From an uncultured Prevotella sp. (lineage in GTDB: Bacteria; Bacteroidota; Bacteroidia; Bacteroidales; Bacteroidaceae): DNA of 29,825 nucleotides. The notes under the pieces are model-generated. The model searched no databases, was not told the DNA's origin, and worked only from the letters and a program-made list of their open reading frames with translations. The stretch lies in assembly GCA_934230965.1 (NCBI GenBank), contig CAKQFW010000002.1, positions 1-29,825 on the forward strand, given 5' to 3'. Below, piece by piece: positions 7,117 to 14,488 of the stretch (positions are counted from its first letter, which is position 1; each line of letters opens with the position of its first letter). A program made the translations under genes and the position numbers.

Positions 7117-8787
7117 TTACTTAGTGATAGCCAGCTCGAGGTCGTTGTCGGCGTATGTCTTCAACGAGGGATCCTTCTGCAGAGCCTCTTTCAGGTATGA
7201 GGCAGCAGCAAACTTGTTGCCACGACGAGCTGCTACGATAGCGTGCAGATAGTCGGTCATAGCGTCGGCGTTCTCTACCTTGTCAAGTGTCTTAGCGGCA
7301 GCGTCATAGTCTTTAGCCAGGAGCTGTGCCAGTGCAGCGCTATTGGTCTTCTTGTCGCCGAAGAGCTGCTGAGCCTGAGCATAGTTGCCCTTAGCCAGGC
7401 TGAGTACGCCCTGTGCGTAGGCAGTGGTCTCTGAGGTAGCGCCCTTAGCGATAGCAGCCTCGGCCTCGGCCATGTTGCCAGCAGCCAGGCTCATCAGGCC
7501 CTTGTTAGCGTTGCTCTCAGCCGAGTTGGTATCGAGTGCCAGTGCCTTAGCCAGGTAAGAAGCGGCAGCAGCCTTGTCGCCCTTGCTCAGCGCGATGGTA
7601 GCGAGGTTGTTGTATGCGCGATAGTCTTTGTCATACAGCTCGGCAGTCTTCTTGTAAACCTTTTCCTGGTCGGCCTGAGTGTCTTGCAGAGAAGCGAAGT
7701 AGAGGAGCTCGTCGGCTGACAGCTTAGCAGCGTCGGCGTTGTACTGCTCCTGAATCTGATCGTCTGAGCGACCGATTGTCTCATAGTTGATGATGAGGCG
7801 TGAACGACGCAGCTCGGGCAGGATGCCGTCGGCCAGCTCGCGGAAAGCGGCAGACATGTTACGAATTTGCTGCTCGCGCTCCTCGGGGTCTTTATACATA
7901 CTCAGCACGCGCAAGATAACGTCTTTGTCTTGCAGGTTTGAAGCCTGTACCAAGCGCTGGAAACCGTCCCAGTCTTGTGCGGTGTAGTGAGCGTCGATGT
8001 CGGCGTTCATCTTAGCCTTCTTCAGCTGGTCTTTAACATACTTCTCAGAAACGTCTTGGCGCTTGCCAGCCAACTTATCGTTGAACTTGAAGCCACCCTC
8101 AGGTGAGGCATAAGCCTGTACCTCTACGTTTGAGAGGTTGAAGCCTTCGTGGTCGGCATTAATCTTCTTCAGCATTTCAACAAACTCGGTTACCGAGTTG
8201 TTCTTCAGTTCGCTCTTACGCAGGTTGGCCTGGTTTACGAGGAACTTGATGTTTGCTTCCTGCTTCTGAGCTTTTACACGCTGGAACGAGTCAACGGCCA
8301 GACAGCCACCATCGCTCAGCAATGTCTTCTTGTAAAGCTCGCTGGTAGCGATAACGCCATCGGCAACCTTTACGGCAGGTATCTGAATTTCCTTCTTGCC
8401 TTTGTAAGCTTTGAAGGTCATCCACAGTTCGCTCTTCTGCATATCTTCGTTGTAGGGAACGGTAGAACGCATGGTGTAACGTCCGCCCAGACGGTAAGAG
8501 ATGGTTTGGTTGTTGCCCAGCACCTTTTCGCCCTGGAAGGTAGCCGACTGGCCCTGTGTGGCCTGACCAGCATAACGCAGCTCGGGGATAACGGTTACAA
8601 CGGCCTTCTTCTTCATGAATTTCTCAGGGAAAGAGCCATTAATGGTTGAGGGAACCATGCCCGTCTGTGTCTCCAGCGGGTTGGGAACAACTTCGAAGTT
8701 GTCGGCTGTAAGAACCATCTTGTTCGAGCAGCTTGACAATGCCAGCATTGAGCAGGCAGTGAGAGTAAGAACTTGGATTTTTTTCAT
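7117..8787 (-). CDS. Outer-membrane-type lipoprotein with OmpA-like segment and TPR repeats
   Basis: The 556-aa protein has a clear lipoprotein signal (lipobox LSSC, Cys20). After an N-terminal beta-rich region comes a segment VEVQAYASPEGGFKFNDKLA followed by KRQDVSEKYV. It resembles the OmpA peptidoglycan-binding consensus (G-ASPEG-N--La--R). The last 230 residues contain TPR-like helical repeats (for example YRAYNNLATIALSKGDKAAAASYL and the Ala-rich units after it). Similar large TPR/OmpA lipoproteins occur across Bacteroidales, where an envelope-scaffold role is likely; exact function is not established here. Codon use is uniform and strongly biased (Ala GCT/GCC, Lys AAG), suggesting high expression. 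It lies 76 bases downstream of tRNA-Leu with no clear promoter or terminator between them. Confidence 0.85.
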   Translation of the reverse strand: MKKIQVLTLTACSMLALSSCSNKMVLTADNFEVVPNPLETQTGMVPSTINGSFPEKFMKKKAVVTVIPELRYAGQATQGQSATFQGEKVLGNNQTISYRLGGRYTMRSTVPYNEDMQKSELWMTFKAYKGKKEIQIPAVKVADGVIATSELYKKTLLSDGGCLAVDSFQRVKAQKQEANIKFLVNQANLRKSELKNNSVTEFVEMLKKINADHEGFNLSNVEVQAYASPEGGFKFNDKLAGKRQDVSEKYVKDQLKKAKMNADIDAHYTAQDWDGFQRLVQASNLQDKDVILRVLSMYKDPEEREQQIRNMSAAFRELADGILPELRRSRLIINYETIGRSDDQIQEQYNADAAKLSADELLYFASLQDTQADQEKVYKKTAELYDKDYRAYNNLATIALSKGDKAAAASYLAKALALDTNSAESNANKGLMSLAAGNMAEAEAAIAKGATSETTAYAQGVLSLAKGNYAQAQQLFGDKKTNSAALAQLLAKDYDAAAKTLDKVENADAMTDYLHAIVAARRGNKFAAASYLKEALQKDPSLKTYADNDLELAITK

Positions 8788-8863
8788 ACTATACTTAATA
8801 TATCAAGAGTTTTCGTAATAATTGTAATGCTTATATCTGTTTAGGGTATAAAGTTTGTCGATG

Positions 8864-8949
8864 TGCCGCGAGCGGGACTCGAACCCGCACAGCCATTTCT
8901 GGCCAAGGGATTTTAAGTCCCTCGTGTCTACCAATTCCACCATTGCGGC
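8864..8949 (-). tRNA. tRNA-Leu (anticodon UAA)
   Basis: The minus strand folds as a class II tRNA. The acceptor stem starts GCCGCAA, the D-arm is TGGTGGAATTGGTAGACAC, the anticodon loop is CTTAAAA with anticodon TAA, and there is a long variable arm, the T-arm GCGGGTTCGAGTCCCGC and discriminator A. The sixth acceptor pair is A with C, a mismatch. CCA is not encoded. It lies 41 bases after tRNA-Gly on the same strand. Confidence 0.95.
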
Positions 8950-8990
8950 AACCGTTGCGTTTGAAAACTACATAAAAATGATGTAGCTTG

Positions 8991-9063
8991 AGCGGAAAAC
9001 GGGACTCGAACCCGCGACCCCAACCTTGGCAAGGTTGTGCTCTACCAACTGAGCTATTTCCGC
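8991..9063 (-). tRNA. tRNA-Gly (anticodon GCC)
   Basis: The minus strand gives a complete 73-base cloverleaf. The acceptor stem is GCGGAAA/TTTCCGC, the D-arm is AGCTCAGTTGGTAGAGC, the anticodon stem-loop is CAACC-TTGCCAA-GGTTG with anticodon GCC, the T-arm is CGCGGGTTCGAGTCCCG and the discriminator is U. CCA is not encoded. It is the first gene of the minus-strand tRNA pair. Confidence 0.96.
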
Positions 9064-9085
9064 ATGTGTATTTTCAAATGCGGTG

Positions 9086-9117
9086 CAAAGATACGGGTTT
9101 ATATGCAAAGCGCCAAA
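9086..9117 (-). promoter_or_regulatory. Promoter of the tRNA-Gly/tRNA-Leu unit
   Basis: On the minus strand TTTG (9114-9117), a 20-base spacer and TATCTTTG (9086-9093) match the full Bacteroidetes promoter consensus. The -7 element lies 22 bases before the tRNA-Gly 5' end. Confidence 0.8.
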
Positions 9118-9200
9118 ACAATTTACACAATTTAAGGTTTTCAACCCTTTTTCTTGATTTAATAGTGGCTGGCTTAGCGTTTATCGTGGTTCTTTTTCAT

Positions 9201-9488
9201 GGAGGACGGGGCACGGAGGCCCTCGTCCTACTATAGTTAGCTTAGTAGGATGGGGTGTTGTTAAGTGAAGAGTGAAGAACGAAGAATTTATGTGATTGGC
9301 GAGGCTAACCATAGTAGGACGGTGGTCTCCGCGCCCCGTCCTCCAGCAATCAAATAAACAGCCCCACCCCCAACCCCTCCCCGTTCTTGCTCTAGCAAGC
9401 GACCAAAGGTCGAGCGGGAGAGGGGAGTAAATACCCTCACTTCTTGCTGGAGAACAGGGCACGGAGACCCTGTTCTACTATAGTTTGC
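9201..9488. repeat. Three copies of a REP-like hairpin element (about 41 bp)
   Basis: Copy A is 9201-9241 (+), copy B is 9304-9344 (-) and copy C is 9449-9488 (+). Each has a stem around a conserved loop near GGGCACGGAG and a conserved tail CTACTATAGTTAGC or close to it. Stem bases change in pairs: copy A has AGGACG/CGTCCT while copy C has AGAACA/TGTTCT. That covariation supports a real folded structure. A and B form a head-to-head inverted pair with 62 bases between them. The tail core TACTATGGTTAGC recurs twice at 19480-19523. Confidence 0.75.
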
Positions 9489-9590
9489 AAGGCTATTCAC
9501 TCCCCTCCATAAGGGGAGGGGGAAGCCGCGTGTTAGCGCGGCGCGGGGGTGGGGCTGTTCTCCGCGCGGCGCGGTGGAGGGGCTTCCTTT
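9357..9590. repeat. GC-rich C-tract/G-tract inverted repeat block
   Basis: AACAGCCCCACCCCC at 9357-9371 pairs perfectly with 9545-9559. A smaller hairpin CTCCCCT/AGGGGAG lies at 9500-9518. Runs of CCCC and GGGG with alternating GCGCGG stretches fill the rest. No reading frame with a plausible start and protein-like composition is present. The block is interleaved with REP-like copy C, which lies inside its arms. It looks like debris of a repetitive intergenic element. Confidence 0.65.
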
Positions 9591-9651
9591 TTTGTATATT
9601 TATGCAGTATTGGAAGCGTTTTCTAATACCCTTGAAATTACACTCTGAAAG

Positions 9652-9734
9652 CCTTGGTTTCAGGCTGCGAAACCAAGGGTTTTAGGAGGTGAAACCAAGG
9701 GAATCAGGACGTGAAACCAAGGGTTTTGCAAATG
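9652..9734. repeat. 22-bp direct repeats (GAAACCAAGG family) with hairpin
   Basis: Three units with a 22-base period lie at 9669-9690, 9691-9712 and 9713-9734, each starting GAAACCAAGGG. An inverted copy CCTTGGTTTC at 9652-9661 pairs perfectly with the first unit over 10 bp (7-base loop). The units are contiguous without unique spacers, so this is not a CRISPR array. Confidence 0.75.
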
Positions 9735-9932
9735 AAAGGTATCAACTTTGAAAAGTGTAAGCAAGCCGTGTGTGTTTGCTTACAGATTATAAGAATATTA
9801 ACAAATGTTGTGTGAAGAAATGTAAAAATGCGGTATTGCATATTTATGCATTTTGTTTCGCGTTTTTGCATAAATATTCATTTCTTGGGGAGATGATGAG
9901 GTGCTGATGAGGATAAGTGGCAAAAATGTGTT
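9735..9932. other. AT-rich intergenic stretch
   Basis: Between the 22-bp repeats and the palindromic element I see no gene, no clear promoter and no strong hairpin. The stretch is AT-rich with scattered short words such as TATTTATGCA. Confidence 0.5.
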
Positions 9933-10234
9933 GCCGTCGCCGAAGGCGGCGAATGTGTATAACCGTTGGCGAAGCAGCCGAAGGCTGTAAGCCTGCGGAA
10001 ATAAGGGGATAAGAAAAGCGTCCTCGAAGAGGGCGAACATAATATAAGTAGCTAATAACATAATATAAGTAGCTAATAACATAATATGAGTAGTTAATAA
10101 CATAATATGAGTAGCTAATACTAAATATGTTCGCCCTCTTCGAGGACGCTTTTCCTTGCTTTCTATTAGCCGTAGGTTCTCTCACTTTGTTCGGTCACCC
10201 ACGGTTATGCACCTTCGCCGCCTTCGGCGACGGT
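9933..10234. repeat. 300-bp palindromic element with a 21-bp tandem array in its loop
   Basis: The outer arms 9933-9966 and 10201-10234 are complementary at 31 of 34 positions. The inner arms 10013-10041 and 10126-10154 are a perfect 29-bp inverted repeat (outer end GAAAAGCGTCC). The loop between the inner arms holds four contiguous 21-base units at 10036-10056, 10057-10077, 10078-10098 and 10099-10119, which start AACATAATAT and differ at one or two positions. No transposase is present. The size and shape suggest a non-autonomous, MITE-like or other palindromic intergenic element. It ends 24 bases from the trpS stop codon and may also terminate trpS transcription. Confidence 0.8.
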
Positions 10235-10257
10235 GTGTTGATTGCGTTAAATTCGTA

Positions 10258-11346
10258 TTACTTCTGTGCGAAGCGTTCGCTTTGCTGACGAATGAGGTCG
10301 AGGTCGTTGAAATAGTCGATGCGCATGGCGTGGCGTACCTCGTCCATGGTTTGTGCGGCTGTTTCGCGTGCCTGCTCGGTGCCCTTCTTCAGTATCTCGT
10401 ATATGCCGGGGATGTCTTGCTCCCACTGGTGACGACGCTGGCGCATGGGTTCGAGCATCTTGTTGATAACGTTGTTCAAGAACTTCTTACACTTCATGTC
10501 GCCCAGACCGCCACGACGGTAGTGGTCTTTCAGCTCGTCGAGGTTCTGATATTCGGGCCAGAACTCGGCAAAGTCGGCGTCGGTAGAGAAGGCGTCGAGG
10601 TATGTAAACACGGCGTTGCCCTCTACTTGTCCGGGGTCGCTCACGTTCAGGTGGTTGGGGTCGGTGTACATTGAGCGCACCTTCTGCCATACATCGTCGG
10701 CAGTGTCAGAGAGGTAGATGCAGTTGCCCAAACTCTTCGACATTTTTTCTTTGCCATCGGTGCCGGGCAGACGTCGTGCTGTGGCGTTTTCGGGCAGCAT
10801 GATGTTAGGTTCTACCAGCACCTCGCCATAGGTTTGGTTGAAGCGGCGTGCCAGCTCGCGTGCCACCTCAATCATGGGCTCTTGGTCTTCGCCAGCAGGC
10901 ACGGTGGTGGCCTTGAACAGGGTGATGTCGGCGGCCTGACTTACGGGGTAGCAGAAGAAGCCGAGGGGGATGTTTGCCTCAAAGTTGCGCATCTTTATCT
11001 CTGTTTTCACGGTAGGGTTACGCTGCACGCGCGACACGGTGATGAGGTTCATCAGATAGGTGGTGAGCTCGGCCAGCTCAGTTATCTGGCTCTGTATGAA
11101 CAGTGTGCACTTTTCGGGGTCGAGGCCAGCGGCCAGGTAGTCGAGTGCCACCTCGATAATGTTTTGACGTATCTTTTCGGGGTTGTCGGCGTTGTCGGTC
11201 AGCGCCTGCACGTCGGCCATGAACACAAACATGCGGTCATAGTCGCCCTCTTCTTGCAGCTGCACGCGTCGGCGCAGCGAGCCTATATAGTGTCCCAAAT
11301 GCAGTTTTCCGGTGGGACGGTCGCCGGTAAGAATTACTTTTCCCAT
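10258..11346 (-). CDS. trpS: Tryptophan--tRNA ligase
   Basis: This 362-aa class I aminoacyl-tRNA synthetase charges tRNA-Trp with tryptophan in the cytosol. The HIGH-equivalent motif is in [13 protein letters not shown] (residues 11-23) and the KMSKS loop is intact in [11 protein letters not shown] (201-205). The MADVQALT and [19 protein letters not shown] segments are typical of bacterial TrpS. Length is slightly above the usual 330-350 aa, which is common in Bacteroidetes. It has its own promoter 60 bases upstream and is followed downstream by the palindromic repeat element. No T-box or leader-peptide control is visible. Confidence 0.96.
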   Translation of the reverse strand: MGKVILTGDRPTGKLHLGHYIGSLRRRVQLQEEGDYDRMFVFMADVQALTDNADNPEKIRQNIIEVALDYLAAGLDPEKCTLFIQSQITELAELTTYLMNLITVSRVQRNPTVKTEIKMRNFEANIPLGFFCYPVSQAADITLFKATTVPAGEDQEPMIEVARELARRFNQTYGEVLVEPNIMLPENATARRLPGTDGKEKMSKSLGNCIYLSDTADDVWQKVRSMYTDPNHLNVSDPGQVEGNAVFTYLDAFSTDADFAEFWPEYQNLDELKDHYRRGGLGDMKCKKFLNNVINKMLEPMRQRRHQWEQDIPGIYEILKKGTEQARETAAQTMDEVRHAMRIDYFNDLDLIRQQSERFAQK

Positions 11347-11405
11347 ATTCTGTCTTTTCTTGTTTTTCGTTTCTTGTTTGGTAGGTGCTTGTTGTCAAGC
11401 GCTTG

Positions 11406-11437
11406 CAAAGGTACACAGAAACATTGAGCCTTTCAAA
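11406..11437 (-). promoter_or_regulatory. Promoter of trpS
   Basis: On the minus strand TTTG (11434-11437), a 20-base spacer and TACCTTTG (11406-11413) fit the consensus exactly. The -7 lies 59 bases before the ATG. A hairpin GAGCCT/AGGCTC after the upstream gene's stop overlaps the -33 region. Confidence 0.8.
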
Positions 11438-11452
11438 TTTTTTAGGCTCCTT

Positions 11453-12457
11453 TTATTGCAGTTCGCTGTATATCACCTGCACCATAACCTGTCCTACGGC
11501 TTTCAGTGTGTTGCGGTCGATGTGCTCCATATCGTCAACCACGGTATGCCAGGTAGGGCCGAAGCTGCTCTGCTGGCAGTCGGGGTAGTAGTTGATAACG
11601 TCGATGGTGGGTATGTGTGCCTTCTCGTTCAGGGGCACGTGGTCGTCGGTAATCATGCCGCCATCGAGGGCGGGAAAGTAGCTCTCGTAGCCCGCCTTAC
11701 GTGCGGCGGCCCACACCTTCTTTACTATTTCGGGGGCATACTGCTTGCTCACGCCCTCTTGGTAGAAGCGTGCGCCCTGTCCGCCCACCATGTCGAGCAA
11801 GATGCCGTATCGCACCTCGTAGCCTTGTGGCAGGTTGTCGGCAAAATATTGTGCGCCCAGGGCCCACGAGTTGCCATCGTCGGCCACGTCGGCCCACTGT
11901 GGTGTGCCCCAGTCTTCGGTGTCGAGGCACACAAAGTCGATGCCCAGCTGCAGTGTGCTATCGTTTTGCACCAGTCGGGCCAGCTCCATCATCACGGCCA
12001 CGCCGCTGGCACCATCGTTGGCGCCCATTACGGGCTTGCGCCAGTTGGCCGAGTCGGGGTCGTTGTCGGCCCAGGGTCGGCTGTCGTAGTGTGCGCAGAA
12101 CAGTATGCGTGTGGTGGCTTCGGGGTTGTGTCGGGCTATGATGTTTCGGTTCTTCAGCACGGTGCCATCGTAGCCTTTCAGGTCGGCCTCTTGCGTGGTA
12201 ACCTCGCAGCCATATTGTTTAAACTTGTTTTCTATCCACTGTGCGCAGCGGTCGTGCGCTGTGCTGTTCATGGTGCGGGGGCCGAAGGCGCATTGTGCCT
12301 CGGTGAAGGCGTAGGCGCTGTCGGCGTTGAAGTCGGGGCCTACCAGGGCCACGGTGTCGGCGTCGTCGGCCGCTTTCTTCGTGTTCTTGCACGAGGCACA
12401 GGCGCCTATCAAGATAATGGCCAGTGCCAATGCTATAAATGTTGTTATTGTTTTCAT
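11453..12457 (-). CDS. M28-fold lipoprotein, probable glutaminyl-peptide cyclotransferase
   Basis: The 334-aa protein has a lipoprotein signal (lipobox IGAC, Cys20). The M28-type single-zinc site is visible: CAHYDSRPWADNDPD, MGANDGASGVAVMMELARL, FVCLDTEDWG, then LLDMVGG and the late WHTVVDD histidine. The D-DPD and DTEDWG signatures match the type II bacterial glutaminyl cyclase described in Porphyromonas gingivalis better than an aminopeptidase. That enzyme converts N-terminal Gln of exported proteins to pyroglutamate in the periplasm, where signal peptidase I often exposes Gln in Bacteroidetes. An aminopeptidase function cannot be excluded. It is preceded by the second 9-bp repeat array and followed by trpS. 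Confidence 0.85.
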   Translation of the reverse strand: MKTITTFIALALAIILIGACASCKNTKKAADDADTVALVGPDFNADSAYAFTEAQCAFGPRTMNSTAHDRCAQWIENKFKQYGCEVTTQEADLKGYDGTVLKNRNIIARHNPEATTRILFCAHYDSRPWADNDPDSANWRKPVMGANDGASGVAVMMELARLVQNDSTLQLGIDFVCLDTEDWGTPQWADVADDGNSWALGAQYFADNLPQGYEVRYGILLDMVGGQGARFYQEGVSKQYAPEIVKKVWAAARKAGYESYFPALDGGMITDDHVPLNEKAHIPTIDVINYYPDCQQSSFGPTWHTVVDDMEHIDRNTLKAVGQVMVQVIYSELQ

Positions 12458-12477
12458 TGTTTTTGTTTTTTGGGGGG

Positions 12478-12572
12478 TGGGGTTTATGGGGCTTATATGG
12501 CCTATGGGGCTTATGGGTCTTATAGGTCTTATATGACCTATGGGTCTTATATGGCTTATATGGCTTTCGGGC
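12478..12572. repeat. Second degenerate 9-bp tandem repeat array
   Basis: Roughly ten units of TTAT(A/G)(G/T)GG(C/T)-like sequence with a 9-base period fill the gap between two minus-strand genes. The array begins about ten bases after the stop codon at 12582. It matches the array at 55-236 in unit, period and orientation, and both start right after a minus-strand stop codon. Confidence 0.75.
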
Positions 12573-12581
12573 TTTGCCCTT

Positions 12582-14351
12582 TTAGCTCTTTCCCATTTTC
12601 CCTTCTTGCACTTCCTTCATCACTCTTAGCCAGTTTCCGCCCCACAGCTTTTCAATGTCGGGGGTGGTGTAGCCTTGCATTAGCAGGTGGCGCGTTAGGT
12701 TCATGAGGTCGCTGCTGTCGGCCAGGCCGGGCACGCCGCCATCGCCATCAAAGTCGGTGCCTATGCCTACGTGGTCGATGCCCATCACCTCAACAGCGTG
12801 GTTCAGGTGCTGCATGAAGGTGGCTATTGAGGCATCGTTGTTCAGGCTGAGGAAGCCGTGGTAGGCTGTTACCTGCATTACGCCGCCTTTTTGTGCCAAC
12901 TGTCGCATCTGGTCGTCGGTAAGGTTGCGTGGGTGGTCGCACAGGGCTCGGCAGCTGGAGTGTGAGCACACGATGGGCTTGGTGCTAAGCTCGAGGGCAT
13001 CGTAGAACGACTTTTCGCCGCCGTGGCTCAGGTCTACCATGATGCCCAGGCGGTTCATGCGCTCAATAACCTGCCGGCCGAAGGGGCTCACGCCGCCCCA
13101 TGTGTGGTTGCCGCGTGCGCTGTCGCATATCTGGTTGTCGCCGTTGTGGCACAGCGTTATGTACACGATGCCGCGCTGCGCAAAGTGGTCGATGTTGTCG
13201 AGATTGTCTTCAATGGCCTGTCCGTTCTCAATGCCTAACATGATGGTGTGCTTGCCCGCGCGCTTGTTTTGCAACAGCTCGTCGGGGGTGGCGGCCAGGG
13301 CCAGACGTTGGGGGTGGGCCGACACAATATCGTTTATCTTGTCGAAGATGAGGTCGGCATAAGCCTTCGGGCCCTCAACGGGGAAGGGGGCAATCTCGGC
13401 AAAGGTCTTGCCCTCTTTGGGCTGCTCGAGGTAGGCCACCATGGTTACGGCAGCCTGTCGGCCATCGTCCATCTTGTGAAGGTCGACCAGCAGATGTGGG
13501 TCGCGTGTGCCGAAGTCGACCCCTTGTGGGAAGAACATTGGCGTGTCGCAATGCGAGTCGAGCACAATGTGTGCATCATGAAAAGCCTTGGCCTGGGCAT
13601 ATAGCTTGGCCTCGTTTACCAGCCAGCCGAACAGCGGTTGGCCATCTGTCTTCAGCCATTCGGGGTGCCACTGCACGCCCAGCAGTGCCTTGTGCTCGCT
13701 GCTCTCTACGGCCTCGATAATGCCGTCGGGTGCCAGCGCGCTCACCTTTAGTTTGGGCCCTGGTGTGCCCACGGCCTGATGGTGAAAGGTGTTAACGTAT
13801 ATGTGCTCATCGTCGTTGAAGAGGCTGCGCAACACGGTGTGGGGCAGCAGTGTTACGCTGTGGGTGGGCTCGCCCTTATCGGCATCTTGGCTGTGCTTTA
13901 GGCGACCTTCTTTCGGCCCCATATCTTGCAGCACGGTGCCGCCTAAGGCTACGGTGAGCATCTGTAAGCCTCGGCATATACCCATGATGGGCACGCAACG
14001 GTTGTAGGCTAGGCGGGTGATGAGCAGCTCGGGCAGATCGCGGGCGGCGTTGATGTGTCCCAGGGTGGGTGCGGGTTCTTCGTTGGTCCACAGAGGGTTG
14101 AGGTCGGCGCCGCCCGTGAGCAGCAGGGCATCGATGCAGTCGAGTGTTGAACAGATGACATCGGCATCGGCCACCGCGGGTATGATGAGTGGCACGCCTC
14201 CCGCCGCCACTATCTGTTGGCAATAAACCTGTCGCAGGGTGTAGTCGTCGCCCTCAACATTGGCTGTGATGCCTACCACGGGGCGATGCTGCCCCTCGGG
14301 ATAGCGCTGGTAGAGCGTGTCGAGCTGTTTTGATAAACAGAATGTCTTCAT
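12582..14351 (-). CDS. Fusion of peptidase C26-like glutamine amidotransferase domain and M19 dipeptidase
   Basis: This 589-aa cytosolic protein joins two complete hydrolases. Residues 20-255 are a class I glutamine amidotransferase-like domain of the PuuD/peptidase C26 type. Its nucleophile is in GICRGLQ (Cys126) and the His/Glu pair is in QWHPEW (His229, Glu231); this family cleaves gamma-glutamyl amide bonds. Residues 260-585 are a membrane (renal) dipeptidase, family M19. Its metal ligands are in LDSHCD (His267, Asp269), GIENG (Glu375), DLSH (His443) and CSHS (His464), and the acid is in GTDFDG (Asp533). There is no signal peptide. Both active sites look intact, so the enzyme could cut a gamma-glutamyl bond and then a dipeptide, as in gamma-glutamyl or peptidoglycan peptide salvage. 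The substrate is an inference. No frameshift separates the halves. Confidence 0.9.
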   Translation of the reverse strand: MKTFCLSKQLDTLYQRYPEGQHRPVVGITANVEGDDYTLRQVYCQQIVAAGGVPLIIPAVADADVICSTLDCIDALLLTGGADLNPLWTNEEPAPTLGHINAARDLPELLITRLAYNRCVPIMGICRGLQMLTVALGGTVLQDMGPKEGRLKHSQDADKGEPTHSVTLLPHTVLRSLFNDDEHIYVNTFHHQAVGTPGPKLKVSALAPDGIIEAVESSEHKALLGVQWHPEWLKTDGQPLFGWLVNEAKLYAQAKAFHDAHIVLDSHCDTPMFFPQGVDFGTRDPHLLVDLHKMDDGRQAAVTMVAYLEQPKEGKTFAEIAPFPVEGPKAYADLIFDKINDIVSAHPQRLALAATPDELLQNKRAGKHTIMLGIENGQAIEDNLDNIDHFAQRGIVYITLCHNGDNQICDSARGNHTWGGVSPFGRQVIERMNRLGIMVDLSHGGEKSFYDALELSTKPIVCSHSSCRALCDHPRNLTDDQMRQLAQKGGVMQVTAYHGFLSLNNDASIATFMQHLNHAVEVMGIDHVGIGTDFDGDGGVPGLADSSDLMNLTRHLLMQGYTTPDIEKLWGGNWLRVMKEVQEGKMGKS

Positions 14352-14397
14352 GCTTCTTTGTCGTTTGTGATGTTAAACGTTAGCGATATAAACGTTC

Positions 14398-14445
14398 AAA
14401 AGCTCCTTTCCAACGCTGTTTCATGGAGTGTTGGAAAAGAGCTTT
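14398..14445 (-). terminator. Probable terminator of the Lrp-type gene
   Basis: An inverted repeat joins AAGCTCCTTTCCAAC (14400-14414) to GTTGGAAAAGAGCTT (14430-14444) with one internal mismatch. On the minus strand the stem ends in a short TTTT. It lies 44 bases after the Lrp-type stop and before the start of the fusion gene at 14351, for which no clear promoter is seen. Confidence 0.65.
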
Positions 14446-14488
14446 GTGTTTCTTGTTTTTGGGTTGTTACGTTTACTGCCGTGGCTAC

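Noticed and set aside
9669..10119. Possible CRISPR arrays
   Set aside because: Both repeat sets are contiguous units with no unique spacers of constant length, and no cas gene is present.
9798..10185. Minus-strand frames with a seven-residue repeat (like YIMLLAT)
   Set aside because: They come from the 21-bp tandem units within the palindromic element. The unit length keeps the frame open; flanking sequence is not protein-like.
8864..10234. A genomic island inserted at the tRNA genes
   Set aside because: The repeats are near the tRNAs, but there is no integrase, no duplicated tRNA end and no cargo genes.
11312..12706. 464-aa plus-strand frame opposite the glutaminyl-cyclase gene
   Set aside because: It is antisense to a protein with clear active-site motifs, its composition is Val/His-rich as in shadow frames, and it runs through the 9-bp array.
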